64,000 nucleotides of DNA from Paracoccus sp. Z118 (GTDB lineage Bacteria; Pseudomonadota; Alphaproteobacteria; Rhodobacterales; Rhodobacteraceae). Shown here piece by piece: positions 42,490 through 51,484 of the stretch (positions are counted from its first letter, which is position 1; each line of letters begins with the position of its first letter). The position numbers were made by a program, and so were the translations under genes. Location: NCBI RefSeq assembly GCF_019061185.1, contig NZ_JAHQZU010000010.1:62001-126000 (forward strand). Reading direction: 5' to 3'. A model generated the notes under the pieces. The model did no database searches. It saw only the letters and a list, made by a program, of their open reading frames with translations, and was not told the DNA's origin.

Positions 42490-42921
42490 TCATCGCCTGC
42501 CCCCCTTTTCGGTTAAGCCGCCGCCGTTCCCCAGTTCACGCTCCACCGTCTGAAGCTCGCGCTCAAGGAAGAACGAGATGACCGAGCGGATCACGACGAG
42601 GATACCCAGGAACACCAGATCGGCCATCGCCAGGCTGACCGCCGTGGCGATGATATCCGACACGATCAGGATTTCGAGCCCCGCGAGGATGTAGCGCCCC
42701 AGCTCGACCCTTTCCGCGTTCAGGCCTCGCTTGCGCTCGTCCTCTCCGCGCCGGAATTCGGCCCTCAGATATCCGATCAGGAAGCGGGTCGCCCCGACAA
42801 GGAGGACGGCGATCGCCACGAGGTCGATGATGGCGGCCGCCGCCTCGATGGCGGCGACCAGCCACTCCATCCGGCCATGCAGCAGTCCCTCGTCGCGGAC
42901 GTAGTCGAGAAAGCCCTCCAT
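42490..42921 (-). CDS. DUF1622 family membrane protein
   Basis: 143 aa with three hydrophobic segments (residues ~20-45, 75-95, 98-120). The sequence EVELGRYILAGLEILIVSD-like (VELGRYILAGLEILIVSDII) and DLVFLGILVVIRSVISFFLE mark DUF1622. Function unknown. It lies between ivd and the acyl-CoA synthetase on the same strand, with 55 and 163 bp gaps, so co-transcription is likely but not certain. A GTG at 42927 is an alternative start. Confidence 0.8.
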   Translation of the reverse strand: MEGFLDYVRDEGLLHGRMEWLVAAIEAAAAIIDLVAIAVLLVGATRFLIGYLRAEFRRGEDERKRGLNAERVELGRYILAGLEILIVSDIIATAVSLAMADLVFLGILVVIRSVISFFLERELQTVERELGNGGGLTEKGGRR

Positions 42922-42976
42922 CAGCACCCCAGCATGCGGCCGGGGGTCCGAAACGCCGGCAGGTCGCGCCCGGAAC

Positions 42977-44137
42977 TCATTCCAGCGCCATCAGCTCGCG
43001 GCCGATCAGCATCCGCCGGATTTCGCTGGTGCCCGCGCCGATCTCCATCAGCTTGGCGTCGCGGAACAGGCGGCTGACGGTGGAATCGTTCAGGAACCCC
43101 GCGCCGCCCAGCGCCTGCACGGCCTGATGCGCCTGCACCATCGCCTGCTCGCTGGCGTAAAGCACCGCCCCCGCCGCGTCCTGCCGGGTGACCTTCCCGG
43201 CGTCGCAGGCCTTGGCGACCTCGTAGACGTAAGCCTTCGCGGTGTTCATCGCCACATACATGTCGGCGATCTTGCCCTGCATCAGCTGGAAACTCCCGAT
43301 CGGCTGGCCGAACTGTTTGCGCTCGCGCGCATAGGGCAGCACCTCGTCAAGGCAGGCGGCCATGATCCCCGTGCCGATGCCCGACAGCACCAGCCGCTCG
43401 TAATCCAGCCCCGACATGAGGACGCGGACGCCCCTGCCTTCGGTGCCCAGCACATTCTCGAAGGGAATTTCAGCGTCCTCGAAGATCAGCTCGCCCGTGT
43501 TGGAACCGCGCATCCCGAGCTTGTCGAAATGCGGCCCCTGGCTGAAATCCTTCGTCCCTTTCTCGACGATGAAGGCGGTCATGCCTTTCGACCCGGCCTC
43601 GGGGTCGGTCTTGGCATAGACGACCAGCACATCGGCGTCGGGGCCGTTGGTGATCCAGTATTTGCTGCCGTTGAGGACGTAATAGCCGTTCCGCTTCTCG
43701 GCCCGCAGCTTCATCCCGACCACATCGGACCCCGCGCCTTCCTCGGACATGGCCAGCGCGCCGACATGCTCGCCGGAGCAGAGCTTCGGCAGATACTTCC
43801 GCTTCTGCTCGTCCGAGCCGTTCAGCTTCAGCTGGTTCACGCAGAGGTTGGAATGCGCGCCATAAGACAGGCTGACCGAGGCGGAAGCGCGGGCGATCTC
43901 CTCGACCGCGATGGTGTGGGCCAGATAGCCCATCCCGGTGCCGCCATATTCCTCGGGGACGGTGATGCCGAGCAGGCCCAGATCGCCCATCTCGCGCCAC
44001 AGATCGGCGGGGAACTCGTTGGTGCGGTCCACCTCGGCGGCGATCGGCTTGACGCGCTCCTGCGCCCAGCGATGCACCATCTCGCGCAGCGCGTTCACGT
44101 CCTCGCCGAGGTCGAACTCCATGCCCTTCGTGAACAC
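42977..44137 (-). CDS. ivd: Isovaleryl-CoA dehydrogenase
   Basis: FAD acyl-CoA dehydrogenase for the first committed step of leucine breakdown, isovaleryl-CoA to 3-methylcrotonyl-CoA. It has 386 aa. Signatures: YGGTGMGYLAHTIAVEEIAR, ALAMSEEGAGSDVVGMKL (flavin site), YWITNGPDADVLVVYAKTD, and SGLDYERLVLSGIGTGIM with the Glu typical of the IVD group. The GTG start at 44137 (VFTKGMEFDLGEDVNA) fits the family and has GGAGCGAGG upstream. ATG 44122 lacks a good site. First gene of the operon. Confidence 0.92.
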   Translation of the reverse strand: MFTKGMEFDLGEDVNALREMVHRWAQERVKPIAAEVDRTNEFPADLWREMGDLGLLGITVPEEYGGTGMGYLAHTIAVEEIARASASVSLSYGAHSNLCVNQLKLNGSDEQKRKYLPKLCSGEHVGALAMSEEGAGSDVVGMKLRAEKRNGYYVLNGSKYWITNGPDADVLVVYAKTDPEAGSKGMTAFIVEKGTKDFSQGPHFDKLGMRGSNTGELIFEDAEIPFENVLGTEGRGVRVLMSGLDYERLVLSGIGTGIMAACLDEVLPYARERKQFGQPIGSFQLMQGKIADMYVAMNTAKAYVYEVAKACDAGKVTRQDAAGAVLYASEQAMVQAHQAVQALGGAGFLNDSTVSRLFRDAKLMEIGAGTSEIRRMLIGRELMALE

Positions 44138-44157
44138 CCTCGCTCCCCCTCCCAAGG

Positions 44158-44180
44158 TTATTGAACGACCGTTCGGATAA
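44158..44180. promoter_or_regulatory. Palindromic operator upstream of ivd
   Basis: GAACG-AC-CGTTC (44163-44174) is a perfect inverted repeat, extended imperfectly to TTAT...ATAA. It lies 20-43 bp upstream of the ivd start and directly after the -10 hexamer, so a bound protein would block initiation. The form is like TetR-family operators. No TetR gene is in the window. Confidence 0.55.
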
Positions 44181-44209
44181 CTATGCGTCGGCGCGGCCCG
44201 CCGCGTCAA
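44180..44209 (-). promoter_or_regulatory. Candidate sigma70 promoter of the leucine operon
   Basis: On the minus strand TTGACG (44209-44204), an 18-bp spacer and CATAGT (44185-44180). The -35 box is 5/6. The transcript would start inside the palindrome. The promoter overlaps the last codons of the hydrolase gene. Confidence 0.5.
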
Positions 44210-44933
44210 GAATTTCCGCAAGCGTCGCGCGCAGCAGATCAAGCTGCGGCGGCGCGGAAAAGCGGTGATCGGCATCCTTGACCAGCGTCAGCCGGATATC
44301 CGGGCCGCTTGCATGATCCAGCAGCCGCAGCGCATCGGCCATCGGCACATCGGCATCCGCCGTGCCTTGCAGAAACCGCACCGGCATCGGCAGATGCAGG
44401 GGCGCGGCGAATACCTGGTTCCCGGCCCCCTGATCGAACAGCCGCCGCGAGAAGGTGTAGTCGCCGCCCTCGTATTCGCTGGGCCGGGTCACGAAGCCCC
44501 ATGCGGCGAGGTCTGAGTGATCGGTGACGGTGAACTCCGCCCACATCCGCTCGGTGAAATCCGGCGCCGCGGCGATGGTGACGAGGCCCGCCACCCGCTC
44601 GGGCCGCGCCCGCGCCAGCAGCAGCGACAGCCAGCCGCCGAGGGACGAGCCGACCAGCACATGCGGCCCCGGCACCAGCGCGTCGATCAGGTCCGCCGCA
44701 TCCTCCAGCCAGTCAGCGATCCCGAACGCCTCGACGGTGCCGGCCGATTCGCCATGCCCCGACAGATCGAGGGCCAGCATCGCCCGGCCCTCGGCCGCGC
44801 ACCATTCCCGCAGCGCCACCACCTTCGTTCCCTGCCGATCCGACCGGAACCCGTGCAGGAACACGACCGCCGGCCCCTTCCCGTCGGTCAGATCATACGC
44901 CAGCCGCCGCCCCTTCGCCGTGGTATGGAACAT
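44181..44933 (-). CDS. Alpha/beta hydrolase
   Basis: 250 aa from [17 protein letters not shown]. Oxyanion FLHGFRSD, nucleophile elbow GSSLGGW (Ser near residue 106), Asp in [13 protein letters not shown], and the His in DADHRFS form a complete catalytic triad. It resembles small acyl-protein thioesterase/ABHD10-like serine hydrolases, but the substrate is open. GAGGGAGACGG precedes the start. The longer frame to 45029 runs through repeat copy D. Confidence 0.82.
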   Translation of the reverse strand: MFHTTAKGRRLAYDLTDGKGPAVVFLHGFRSDRQGTKVVALREWCAAEGRAMLALDLSGHGESAGTVEAFGIADWLEDAADLIDALVPGPHVLVGSSLGGWLSLLLARARPERVAGLVTIAAAPDFTERMWAEFTVTDHSDLAAWGFVTRPSEYEGGDYTFSRRLFDQGAGNQVFAAPLHLPMPVRFLQGTADADVPMADALRLLDHASGPDIRLTLVKDADHRFSAPPQLDLLRATLAEILDAAGRADA

Positions 44934-44943
44934 CGCCGTCTCC

Positions 44944-44999
44944 CTCTTTCTTCTTTGCACAAATATCCCACGGGGGTCCGGGGGCGTGAAGCCCCCGGC
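44944..44999 (-). repeat. Dispersed intergenic repeat, copy D
   Basis: On the minus strand ccgggggc-ttcac-gcccccgg, then acccccgtGGGATATTTgtgcaaAGAAGAAAG. It shares the hairpin with copy C. It lies upstream of the hydrolase, between divergent hydrolase and thrS. Confidence 0.7.
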
Positions 45000-45096
45000 T
45001 TCCCTCTCCATTGACACCGCGCGACCCAAGGTTCACATCGCCCCCACATACCCGCAACCGGGCGTTCCGTGGGCGCCAAACCGATTGGGAGGACGC

Positions 45097-47043
45097 ATGT
45101 CCCAGATTTCCCTCACCTTCCCCGACGGCGCGAGCCGTGACTACCCCGCCGGCATCACCGCCGCAGAGGTCGCATCCTCCATCGCGCCGAGCCTTGCGAA
45201 GAACGCGATCAGCGCGACGCTGGATGGCAGCCACATCGATCTCGCCTGGCCCATCGAAGCCTCGGGCCGCATCGCCATCAACACGATGAAGGACAGCGCC
45301 CCGGCGCTGGAACTCATCCGCCACGACTTCGCCCATGTCATGGCCCGCGCCGTGCAGGAGCTTTGGCCCGACGTGAAGGTCACCATCGGCCCGGTGCGCG
45401 ACTATGGCTGGTTCTACGACTTCGACCGGGCCGAGCCGTTCACGCCCGAGGACTTGGGCGCGATCGAGGCGAAGATGCGCCAGATCATCGCCGCCCGCGA
45501 TCCGGTCCGCACCGAGGTCTGGGACCGCCAGCGCGCGCTCGACTACTACGAACAGCGCGGCGAGCCCTTCAAGGTCGAGCTGATCGACCGCATCCCCGAG
45601 GGCGAGGACCTGCGGATGTACTGGCACGGCGACTGGCAGGATCTCTGCCGCGGCCCGCATCTGCAGACGACCGGCCAGCTTCCCGCCGACGCCTTCAAGC
45701 TGACCCATGTCGCGGGGGCCTACTGGCTCGGCGATTCCACGCGGCCCATGCTCCAGCGCATCTACGGCGTGGCGTTCCGCAACAAGGACGAGCTCAAGGC
45801 CCACATGACCATGCTGGAGGAGGCCGCCAAGCGCGACCACCGCAAGCTGGGCCGCGAGATGGACCTGTTCCACATGCAGGAGGAAGCGCCCGGTCAGGTG
45901 TTCTGGCACCCGAACGGCTGGACGATCTACACCACGCTTCAGGACTACATGCGCCGCCAGCAGCGCCGCGGCGGCTATGTCGAGGTCAACACCCCGCAGG
46001 TCGTCTCGCGCAAGCTGTGGGAGGAAAGCGGCCACTGGGAGAACTATCAGGAGCACATGTTCATCGTCGAGGTGGACGAGGAACATGCCCGCGAAAAGAC
46101 CGTCAACGCGCTAAAGCCGATGAACTGCCCCTGCCATGTGCAGGTGTTCAACGTCGGGCTGAAATCCTATCGCGACCTGCCCCTGCGGATGGCGGAGTTC
46201 GGGTCCTGCAACCGCTACGAGCCCTCGGGCGCGCTGCACGGGATCATGCGGGTGCGCGGCTTTACGCAGGATGACGCGCATATCTTCTGCACCGAGGACC
46301 AGATCGAGCCGGAATCCCGCCGCTTCATCGAGTTCCTGTCGGGCATCTATGCCGATCTCGGCTTCGACAAGTGGCGCATCAAGCTGTCCACCCGCCCCGA
46401 AAAGCGCATCGGCTCGGACGAAAGCTGGGACCGGACCGAGGCGGCGCTCGCCAACGCTGTCACCGCAGCAGGCCACAGCTACGAGATCTTCGAGGGCGAA
46501 GGCGCCTTCTACGGCCCCAAGCTGGAATTCGTGCTGACCGATGCCATCGGCCGTGACTGGCAATGCGGCACGTTACAGGTGGACCCGAACCTGCCCGAAC
46601 GGCTGGACGCGGAATATGTGGGCGAGGACGGGCAGAAGCATCGCCCGGTCATGCTGCACCGCGCCGTGCTGGGCAGTTTCGAGCGGTTCATCGGCATGCT
46701 GATCGAGAACTATGCCGGAAAGCTGCCCCTGTGGCTCGCGCCGCGGCAGGTGGTGGTCGCCTCGATCGTGTCGGACGCCGACGATTACGTGATCAAAGTC
46801 GTGGCGGCGCTGAACGCGACCGGCATCCGGGCCGAGGCGGATACGCGCAACGAGAAGATCAACTACAAGGTGCGCGAGCATTCGCTGGGCAAGGTGCCGG
46901 TCATCATGGCCGTCGGCATGAAGGAGGTCGCGGACCGCACCGTGTCGATCCGCCGTCTGGACCAGCAGGGATCGCGCGTGCAGGCGCTGGACGAGGCAGT
47001 CGCCGCGCTGGTGGCAGAGGGGACGCCACCGGACCTGCGCTGA
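45097..47043 (+). CDS. thrS: Threonyl-tRNA synthetase
   Basis: Class II synthetase, 648 aa. TGS domain at the N-terminus ([20 protein letters not shown]), editing domain with the zinc-like HxxxH ([10 protein letters not shown]) and the conserved Cys/His ([12 protein letters not shown]), then the catalytic core: motif 2 [20 protein letters not shown], the zinc Cys in NCPCHVQVF, and motif 3 [25 protein letters not shown] is placed before ATG 45097. The frame extending to 44524 is a read-through of antisense sequence. Confidence 0.96.
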   Translation: MSQISLTFPDGASRDYPAGITAAEVASSIAPSLAKNAISATLDGSHIDLAWPIEASGRIAINTMKDSAPALELIRHDFAHVMARAVQELWPDVKVTIGPVRDYGWFYDFDRAEPFTPEDLGAIEAKMRQIIAARDPVRTEVWDRQRALDYYEQRGEPFKVELIDRIPEGEDLRMYWHGDWQDLCRGPHLQTTGQLPADAFKLTHVAGAYWLGDSTRPMLQRIYGVAFRNKDELKAHMTMLEEAAKRDHRKLGREMDLFHMQEEAPGQVFWHPNGWTIYTTLQDYMRRQQRRGGYVEVNTPQVVSRKLWEESGHWENYQEHMFIVEVDEEHAREKTVNALKPMNCPCHVQVFNVGLKSYRDLPLRMAEFGSCNRYEPSGALHGIMRVRGFTQDDAHIFCTEDQIEPESRRFIEFLSGIYADLGFDKWRIKLSTRPEKRIGSDESWDRTEAALANAVTAAGHSYEIFEGEGAFYGPKLEFVLTDAIGRDWQCGTLQVDPNLPERLDAEYVGEDGQKHRPVMLHRAVLGSFERFIGMLIENYAGKLPLWLAPRQVVVASIVSDADDYVIKVVAALNATGIRAEADTRNEKINYKVREHSLGKVPVIMAVGMKEVADRTVSIRRLDQQGSRVQALDEAVAALVAEGTPPDLR

Positions 47044-47273
47044 TCTGTCCTGGCAACTGCCACTTTGGTCAAGTGGCGGAAAATTGCCGCTGCGTCACGG
47101 CTCCGGTCGCGCAAGCGTGATTCAAACTCTTGCGTTTCGTCGCGAATCGGGCATCGTTATCGGGCGTTGCATGACTTTCTACCGCCTCCCTTCACGGGGC
47201 AGCCGGACTACGGAAGGGGCTGCACGGCCCGGAACGGCAATCTCGCCGCCGGGAGACTGAAGGAGACAAGGTC
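47044..47273 (+). other. thrS-csp intergenic region with hairpins
   Basis: 230 bp without a gene. Right after thrS, gccactt-tggtc-aagtggc (47059-47077), followed by GGAAAATT, may end thrS transcription. A second inverted repeat, cgcaag...cttgcg (about 47112-47136), and a long GC-rich stretch precede the csp ribosome site. This is the size expected for a cold-shock gene leader. I see no clear promoter boxes. Confidence 0.45.
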
Positions 47274-47480
47274 ATGGCGACCGGCACTGTGAAATGGTTC
47301 AATGGTACCAAGGGTTACGGCTTCATCGCCCCCGATGATGGCGGCAAGGACGTCTTCGTCCACATCTCGGCGGTCGAGCGTGCCGGCCTGACGGGCCTCA
47401 ACGACAACCAGAAGGTCGAATACGAGCTGCAGTCGGGCCGCGACGGCCGCGCCTCGGCCTCGGACCTGCGCCTGCTCTGA
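47274..47480 (+). CDS. Cold-shock family nucleic-acid-binding protein
   Basis: 68-aa OB-fold protein. RNP1 KGYGFI (residues 13-18) and RNP2 VFVHIS (27-32) are intact, with [14 protein letters not shown] at the start. It acts as an RNA chaperone or antiterminator in the family. AAGGAGACAAGGTC precedes the ATG, and a terminator follows 40 bp after the stop. Whether it is cold-induced cannot be told from the sequence. Confidence 0.95.
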   Translation: MATGTVKWFNGTKGYGFIAPDDGGKDVFVHISAVERAGLTGLNDNQKVEYELQSGRDGRASASDLRLL

Positions 47481-47523
47481 TCGGCCGATCCCGGCTGCGC
47501 AGCGCGCCTATCGCGACTTTTCC

Positions 47524-47554
47524 ACGGCCCGCCCCCGGTGGGCCGTTTGCATTT
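47524..47554 (+). terminator. Rho-independent terminator after csp
   Basis: Stem acggccc / gggccgt with a 9-nt loop, followed by TTTGCATTT. This is the clearest intrinsic terminator in the window and isolates the csp gene as a single transcript. Confidence 0.65.
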
Positions 47555-47670
47555 CGGGCCCCGGCCTCGCCGGGTCTTGTGCAGGCCGCTCGCCGGCACC
47601 ATGAATGAACCATGACTTATAATTCCCGAAGCCTTCGCCGCCCCCCGGCCGCCTCTGCCATGGCGCGCGC

Positions 47671-48309
47671 ATGAGCGTTCCGCTGGACATCTTCGCCGAC
47701 CCGGTCTGCCCGTGGTGCCTGATCGGCAAGGCAGAGCTTGACCGGGCGCTGGAAAGCCGCCCCGACCACCCGTTCGTCGTGACCTGGCACCCGTTCCGTC
47801 TGAACCCCGACATGCCGAAATCGGGGATGGCGCACACAACCTACATGCTGGCCCGGTTCAAGGACGAGAAGGGCATCATCGAGGCGAACCGCCCGGTGCT
47901 GGAGGCCGCCGAGCGGCTGGGCCTGTGGCTGAACATGGCCGCCATCGAGCGCATCCCCGACACGACCGACGCGCACCGCCTGATGCTGTGGGCGCGGATC
48001 GAGGGGGCGCAGACGCGCGTGATGTCGGGCATGATGGCCGCCCATTGGCGCGAGGGGCGCAATATCGGCCGCGCCGACGTGCTGGCGCAGATCGCGGACG
48101 CCGCCGGGATGGACGGCACGGTGATCGAGCGGCTGCTCGCCACCGACGCCGACCGCGACACCGTGCTGGCCGCCGAAATTCACGCCCGCGAACGCGGGGT
48201 GAGCGCGGTTCCGACCTTCATCGTCGCCAACTCCCATGTCGTCCCCGGCGCCCAGCCCGCGAGCCTGTGGCAGAGCGTCATCGACGAGCTGGCGGGCGAG
48301 GACGGCTGA
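47671..48309 (+). CDS. DsbA-family (FrnE-like) thioredoxin-fold oxidoreductase
   Basis: 212 aa, no signal peptide, hence cytosolic. The active-site CPWC is at residues 13-16 (IFADPVCPWCLIGKAELD), a helical insertion follows, and the cis-Pro loop is GVSAVPTFIV. FrnE-type proteins act as thiol isomerases or in polyketide redox steps. Also annotated loosely as 2-hydroxychromene-2-carboxylate isomerase family, but the CPWC motif favours FrnE. The ribosome site is weak. Confidence 0.85.
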   Translation: MSVPLDIFADPVCPWCLIGKAELDRALESRPDHPFVVTWHPFRLNPDMPKSGMAHTTYMLARFKDEKGIIEANRPVLEAAERLGLWLNMAAIERIPDTTDAHRLMLWARIEGAQTRVMSGMMAAHWREGRNIGRADVLAQIADAAGMDGTVIERLLATDADRDTVLAAEIHARERGVSAVPTFIVANSHVVPGAQPASLWQSVIDELAGEDG

Positions 48310-48329
48310 CCGCCCCGCCCGTCGGTGCG

Positions 48330-48638
48330 TCAGTCCGGGAAGCCGAGCGCGTCCAGCGGATATTCCGCCACCGCCTGCATCTCCATGTCGCCGCCTTCAG
48401 CGAAGGCAAAGACCCACAGCGCGTCGTTCTGCAGCACCAGCCGGCACATCCGCCCCTCCTGCGCCAGCGCGGCGGGGCACTCGGCCATGTCGCCATGCTC
48501 GACCGTCGGCTCGAAGATGCCGTAGGTCATCACCCCGTCCGGGGTTTCGGTGATGGTCGGCTCCGCCTGCTGTGCGAGCGCCGGAGCGGCGGTCAGCGCG
48601 AGGATGGTGGCGAGTGCCGGAAGAAGGACGCGGGTCAT
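48330..48638 (-). CDS. Small exported protein of unknown function
   Basis: 102 aa from MTRVLLPALATILALTAA. The signal peptide cleaves after ALA (residues 20-22). The mature part is 80 residues with two Cys (AECPAALAQEGRMC), likely a disulfide. No domain recognised. AGGGGAG precedes the start. It converges with the FrnE gene at a 20-bp gap and diverges from nrdJ. Confidence 0.68.
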   Translation of the reverse strand: MTRVLLPALATILALTAAPALAQQAEPTITETPDGVMTYGIFEPTVEHGDMAECPAALAQEGRMCRLVLQNDALWVFAFAEGGDMEMQAVAEYPLDALGFPD

Positions 48639-48823
48639 CGGAATGGCTCCCCTGAGATTCGGTGGGAGCAGAATGACAGAGGTGCGGCAGATTACCATAG
48701 AGAAATAATCAGGTTCTTCTTTCGGGCATGTTCTCCGCCGCCTCCTTCTTGCCCGCCGCCGCCTGGCGGTGCATGAGGGACCTTCACACCGACATCACGA
48801 CGACCACACCAAGGACTGCCGCC

Positions 48824-51106
48824 ATGACCCGTTTCGCCGCCCCCATCGCCGAGCAGATCTGGGACATGAAATACCGGCTGAAGGACGAATCCGGCCAGCC
48901 GGCCGATCTCACCGTCGAGGACAGCTGGCGCCGCGTCGCCCGCGACCTCGCCAGCGTCGAGGCCGACCCCTCCGCGTGGGAAGACCGCTTCTACGCCGCG
49001 CTCGAGGATTTCCGCTTCCTCCCCGCCGGCCGCATCCTCGCGGGCGCGGGCACCGGGCGATCGGTGACGCTGTTCAACTGCTTCGTCATGGGCACCATCC
49101 CCGACAGCATGGGCGGCATCTTCGAGGCGCTGAAGGAAGCCGCATTGACCATGCAGCAGGGCGGCGGCATCGGCTACGACTTCAGCACCATCCGCCCGCG
49201 CGGGGCCGAGGTGAAGGGCGTCGCCGCCGACGCCTCCGGGCCGCTGTCCTTCATGGACGTATGGGACGCGATGTGCCGCACGATCATGTCGGCGGGCTCA
49301 CGCCGCGGGGCGATGATGGCGACGATGCGCTGCGACCATCCGGACATCGAATCCTTCATCAAGGCCAAGCAGGACAGCGCCCGGCTGCGGATGTTCAACC
49401 TGTCGGTGCTGGTCACGGACGCCTTCATGGAGGCGGTGCGGGCCGATGCCTCGTGGGATCTGCAATTCGGCGGCAAGGTCTATCACACCGTGCAGGCGCG
49501 CGATCTGTGGAACCGGATCATGCGCGCAACCTATGACTACGCCGAGCCGGGCGTGATCTTCATCGACCGCATCAACGCCGACAACAACCTGCATTACGCT
49601 GAGCAGATCGCCGCCACGAACCCCTGCGGCGAACAGCCCTTGCCGCCCTATGGCGCCTGCCTGCTCGGCTCGATCAACCTCGCTAGACTGGTGCGCGAGC
49701 CCTTCACCGACGCCGCGCATCTGGACGAGGCCGCGCTGGACGAGCTGGTCGGCACCGCCGTGCGGATGATGGACAACGTGGTGGACGCCTCGAACTTCCC
49801 GCTGGAGGCGCAGGCGCAGGAGGCCGCCGCCAAGCGCCGGATCGGCCTGGGCGTCACCGGGCTTGCCGACGCGCTGCTGATGGTCGGGCTGCGCTATGGC
49901 GCACCGGATGCGGTCGAGGTCACGCGCGGCTGGATGAAGAGGATCGCGCGCGCGGCCTATCTGACCTCGGCCGGGCTCGCGCAGGAAAAGGGCGCCTTCC
50001 CGCTGTTCGACGCCGACGCCTATCTCGAGTCGGGCTTCATGAAGCGGATGGATGACGACGTGCGCGAGGCCGTCCGCACCCACGGCATCCGCAACGCGCT
50101 GCTGACCTCGATCGCGCCCACCGGGACGATCAGCCTCTATGCCGGGAACGTCAGTTCCGGGATCGAGCCGGTCTTCGCCTACGCCTACAAGCGCAAGGTG
50201 CTGCAGAAGGACGGCTCGCGCACCGAGGAGGAGGTCGTGGACTACGCCGTCCAGATGTGGCGCAACCTGAAAGGCGACGCCCCCCTGCCCGCGCATTTCG
50301 TGGACGCCCAGACGCTCGCCCCCGCCGATCACGTCGCGATGCAGGCGGCGGCGCAGGAATGGGTCGATTCGTCGATCTCGAAGACGATCAACTGCCCTGA
50401 GGATATCGGTTTCGACGCCTTCCAGGACGTTTACCTGCAAGCCTGGGATCTGGGCTGCAAGGGCTGCACCACCTACCGCCCCAACGACGTGACCGGCAGC
50501 GTCCTGTCGGTCAGCGAAACCGCCGACAGTCAGCCGCAGGCCGACAAGGGCGCCGACGTGGTCTATCTGACCGAGCCGCTGGACCGCCCGGCGGCGCTGG
50601 AAGGCGCGACCTACAAGCTGAAGTTCCCCGGCAGCGAGCACGCCCATTACATCACCATCAACGACATCGTGCAGGGCGGCCACCGGCGCCCGTTCGAGGT
50701 GTTCATCAACTCCAAGAACATGGAGCATTACGCCTGGACCGTCGCGCTGACCCGCATGATCTCGGCCGTGTTCCGCCGCGGCGGTGATGTGAGCTTCGTG
50801 GTCGAGGAGCTGAAGGCCGTCTTCGACCCGCGCGGCGGCGCCTGGATCGGCGGCCGCTACGTCCCCTCGATCCTCGCCGCGATCGGCGGCGTGATCGAGC
50901 GGCACATGATCGCCACCGGCTCGCTGGCAGGCGAAGGTCTGGGCCTGAAATCCGATCCGCAGGCCGAGATCGCCCAGGTGGGCGGCTCGTCAGTTACCGC
51001 CGGGCGCCCGCGCGGCCCGCTCTGCCCCGCCTGCAGCGGCTCGAACGTCCGCAAGGTGGAGAACTGCCTGACCTGCATGGATTGCGGCCATTCGAAGTGT
51101 TCGTGA
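48824..51106 (+). CDS. nrdJ: Adenosylcobalamin-dependent (class II) ribonucleoside-diphosphate reductase
   Basis: Makes deoxynucleotides using B12 instead of a tyrosyl or glycyl radical, so independent of oxygen. It has 760 aa from MTRFAAPIAEQIWDMKYRLK. The first redox Cys is in TLFNCFVMG, the radical-site motif is ATNPCGEQPLPPYGACLLGS, and GTISLYAGNVSSGIEPVFA is conserved in class II. The C-terminus is a four-Cys zinc ribbon with a terminal Cys (LCPACSGSNV, CLTCMDCGHSKCS). ATG 48824 has AAGGA upstream. The longer frame from 48728 is not family-like. Confidence 0.95.
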   Translation: MTRFAAPIAEQIWDMKYRLKDESGQPADLTVEDSWRRVARDLASVEADPSAWEDRFYAALEDFRFLPAGRILAGAGTGRSVTLFNCFVMGTIPDSMGGIFEALKEAALTMQQGGGIGYDFSTIRPRGAEVKGVAADASGPLSFMDVWDAMCRTIMSAGSRRGAMMATMRCDHPDIESFIKAKQDSARLRMFNLSVLVTDAFMEAVRADASWDLQFGGKVYHTVQARDLWNRIMRATYDYAEPGVIFIDRINADNNLHYAEQIAATNPCGEQPLPPYGACLLGSINLARLVREPFTDAAHLDEAALDELVGTAVRMMDNVVDASNFPLEAQAQEAAAKRRIGLGVTGLADALLMVGLRYGAPDAVEVTRGWMKRIARAAYLTSAGLAQEKGAFPLFDADAYLESGFMKRMDDDVREAVRTHGIRNALLTSIAPTGTISLYAGNVSSGIEPVFAYAYKRKVLQKDGSRTEEEVVDYAVQMWRNLKGDAPLPAHFVDAQTLAPADHVAMQAAAQEWVDSSISKTINCPEDIGFDAFQDVYLQAWDLGCKGCTTYRPNDVTGSVLSVSETADSQPQADKGADVVYLTEPLDRPAALEGATYKLKFPGSEHAHYITINDIVQGGHRRPFEVFINSKNMEHYAWTVALTRMISAVFRRGGDVSFVVEELKAVFDPRGGAWIGGRYVPSILAAIGGVIERHMIATGSLAGEGLGLKSDPQAEIAQVGGSSVTAGRPRGPLCPACSGSNVRKVENCLTCMDCGHSKCS

Positions 51107-51142
51107 AGGGGGGAAGGTGTGTGTTGGTGCTGGGACAAGCAA

Positions 51143-51207
51143 TTCCCGGCCATTTTTGGGTATAACCTGGCCATTCTGCAGTCATAAGCTGGCCATCGGC
51201 CCATTAC
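51143..51207. repeat. Three ~21-22 bp direct repeats (iterons), possible IS21-type end
   Basis: Units begin at 51143, 51164 and 51186, each with CC/CTGGCCAT and an AT-richer second half (tata, cata, taca). Multiple phased repeats of this kind form the ends of IS21-family elements. The rest of such an element is absent. The flanking 51107-51142 and 51208-51380 hold no gene I can support. Confidence 0.45.
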
Positions 51208-51380
51208 AGCCAATTCGGGCATGATGGGTAATGCGCCGCTCGCATCTGCAGCCAGCGACGCCTTCCCGGGCAGCCGGGGCACACACATAACCGTCATGAC
51301 GGCGCGGCTATACGGCCGAGTGCGTCGCGACCGGCGCCGCCACCTGCAGGACATCCCCGAAGGTGCGCTGCGCGAGAAGG

Positions 51381-51484
51381 TGCTGGAGGCGCTCGAGGAT
51401 GAGAACGCCCGGCTCAAACGGCTCCTGGCGGAGTCGCTGCTCGATCAGGCTGCGCTGAAGGATCTCCTCTCGCGAAAGTGGTGA
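51381..51484 (+). pseudogene. IS3 orfA remnant (C-terminus)
   Basis: Only the last ~30 codons of orfA are recognisable: the leucine-zipper end LEDENARLKRLLAESLLDQA and ALKDLLSRKW. The helix-turn-helix part is replaced by unrelated sequence upstream. The stop overlaps the orfB GTG by 4 bp (GTGA), the usual IS3 arrangement. Confidence 0.7.

Noticed and set aside
44934..45096. T-box leader before thrS
   Set aside because: No T-box sequence or terminator/antiterminator pair; the space is mostly dispersed repeat copy D, and T-boxes are rare in proteobacteria.
48639..48823. Cobalamin riboswitch before nrdJ
   Set aside because: The spacer is only about 185 bp and no B12-box or matching multi-helix layout is visible.
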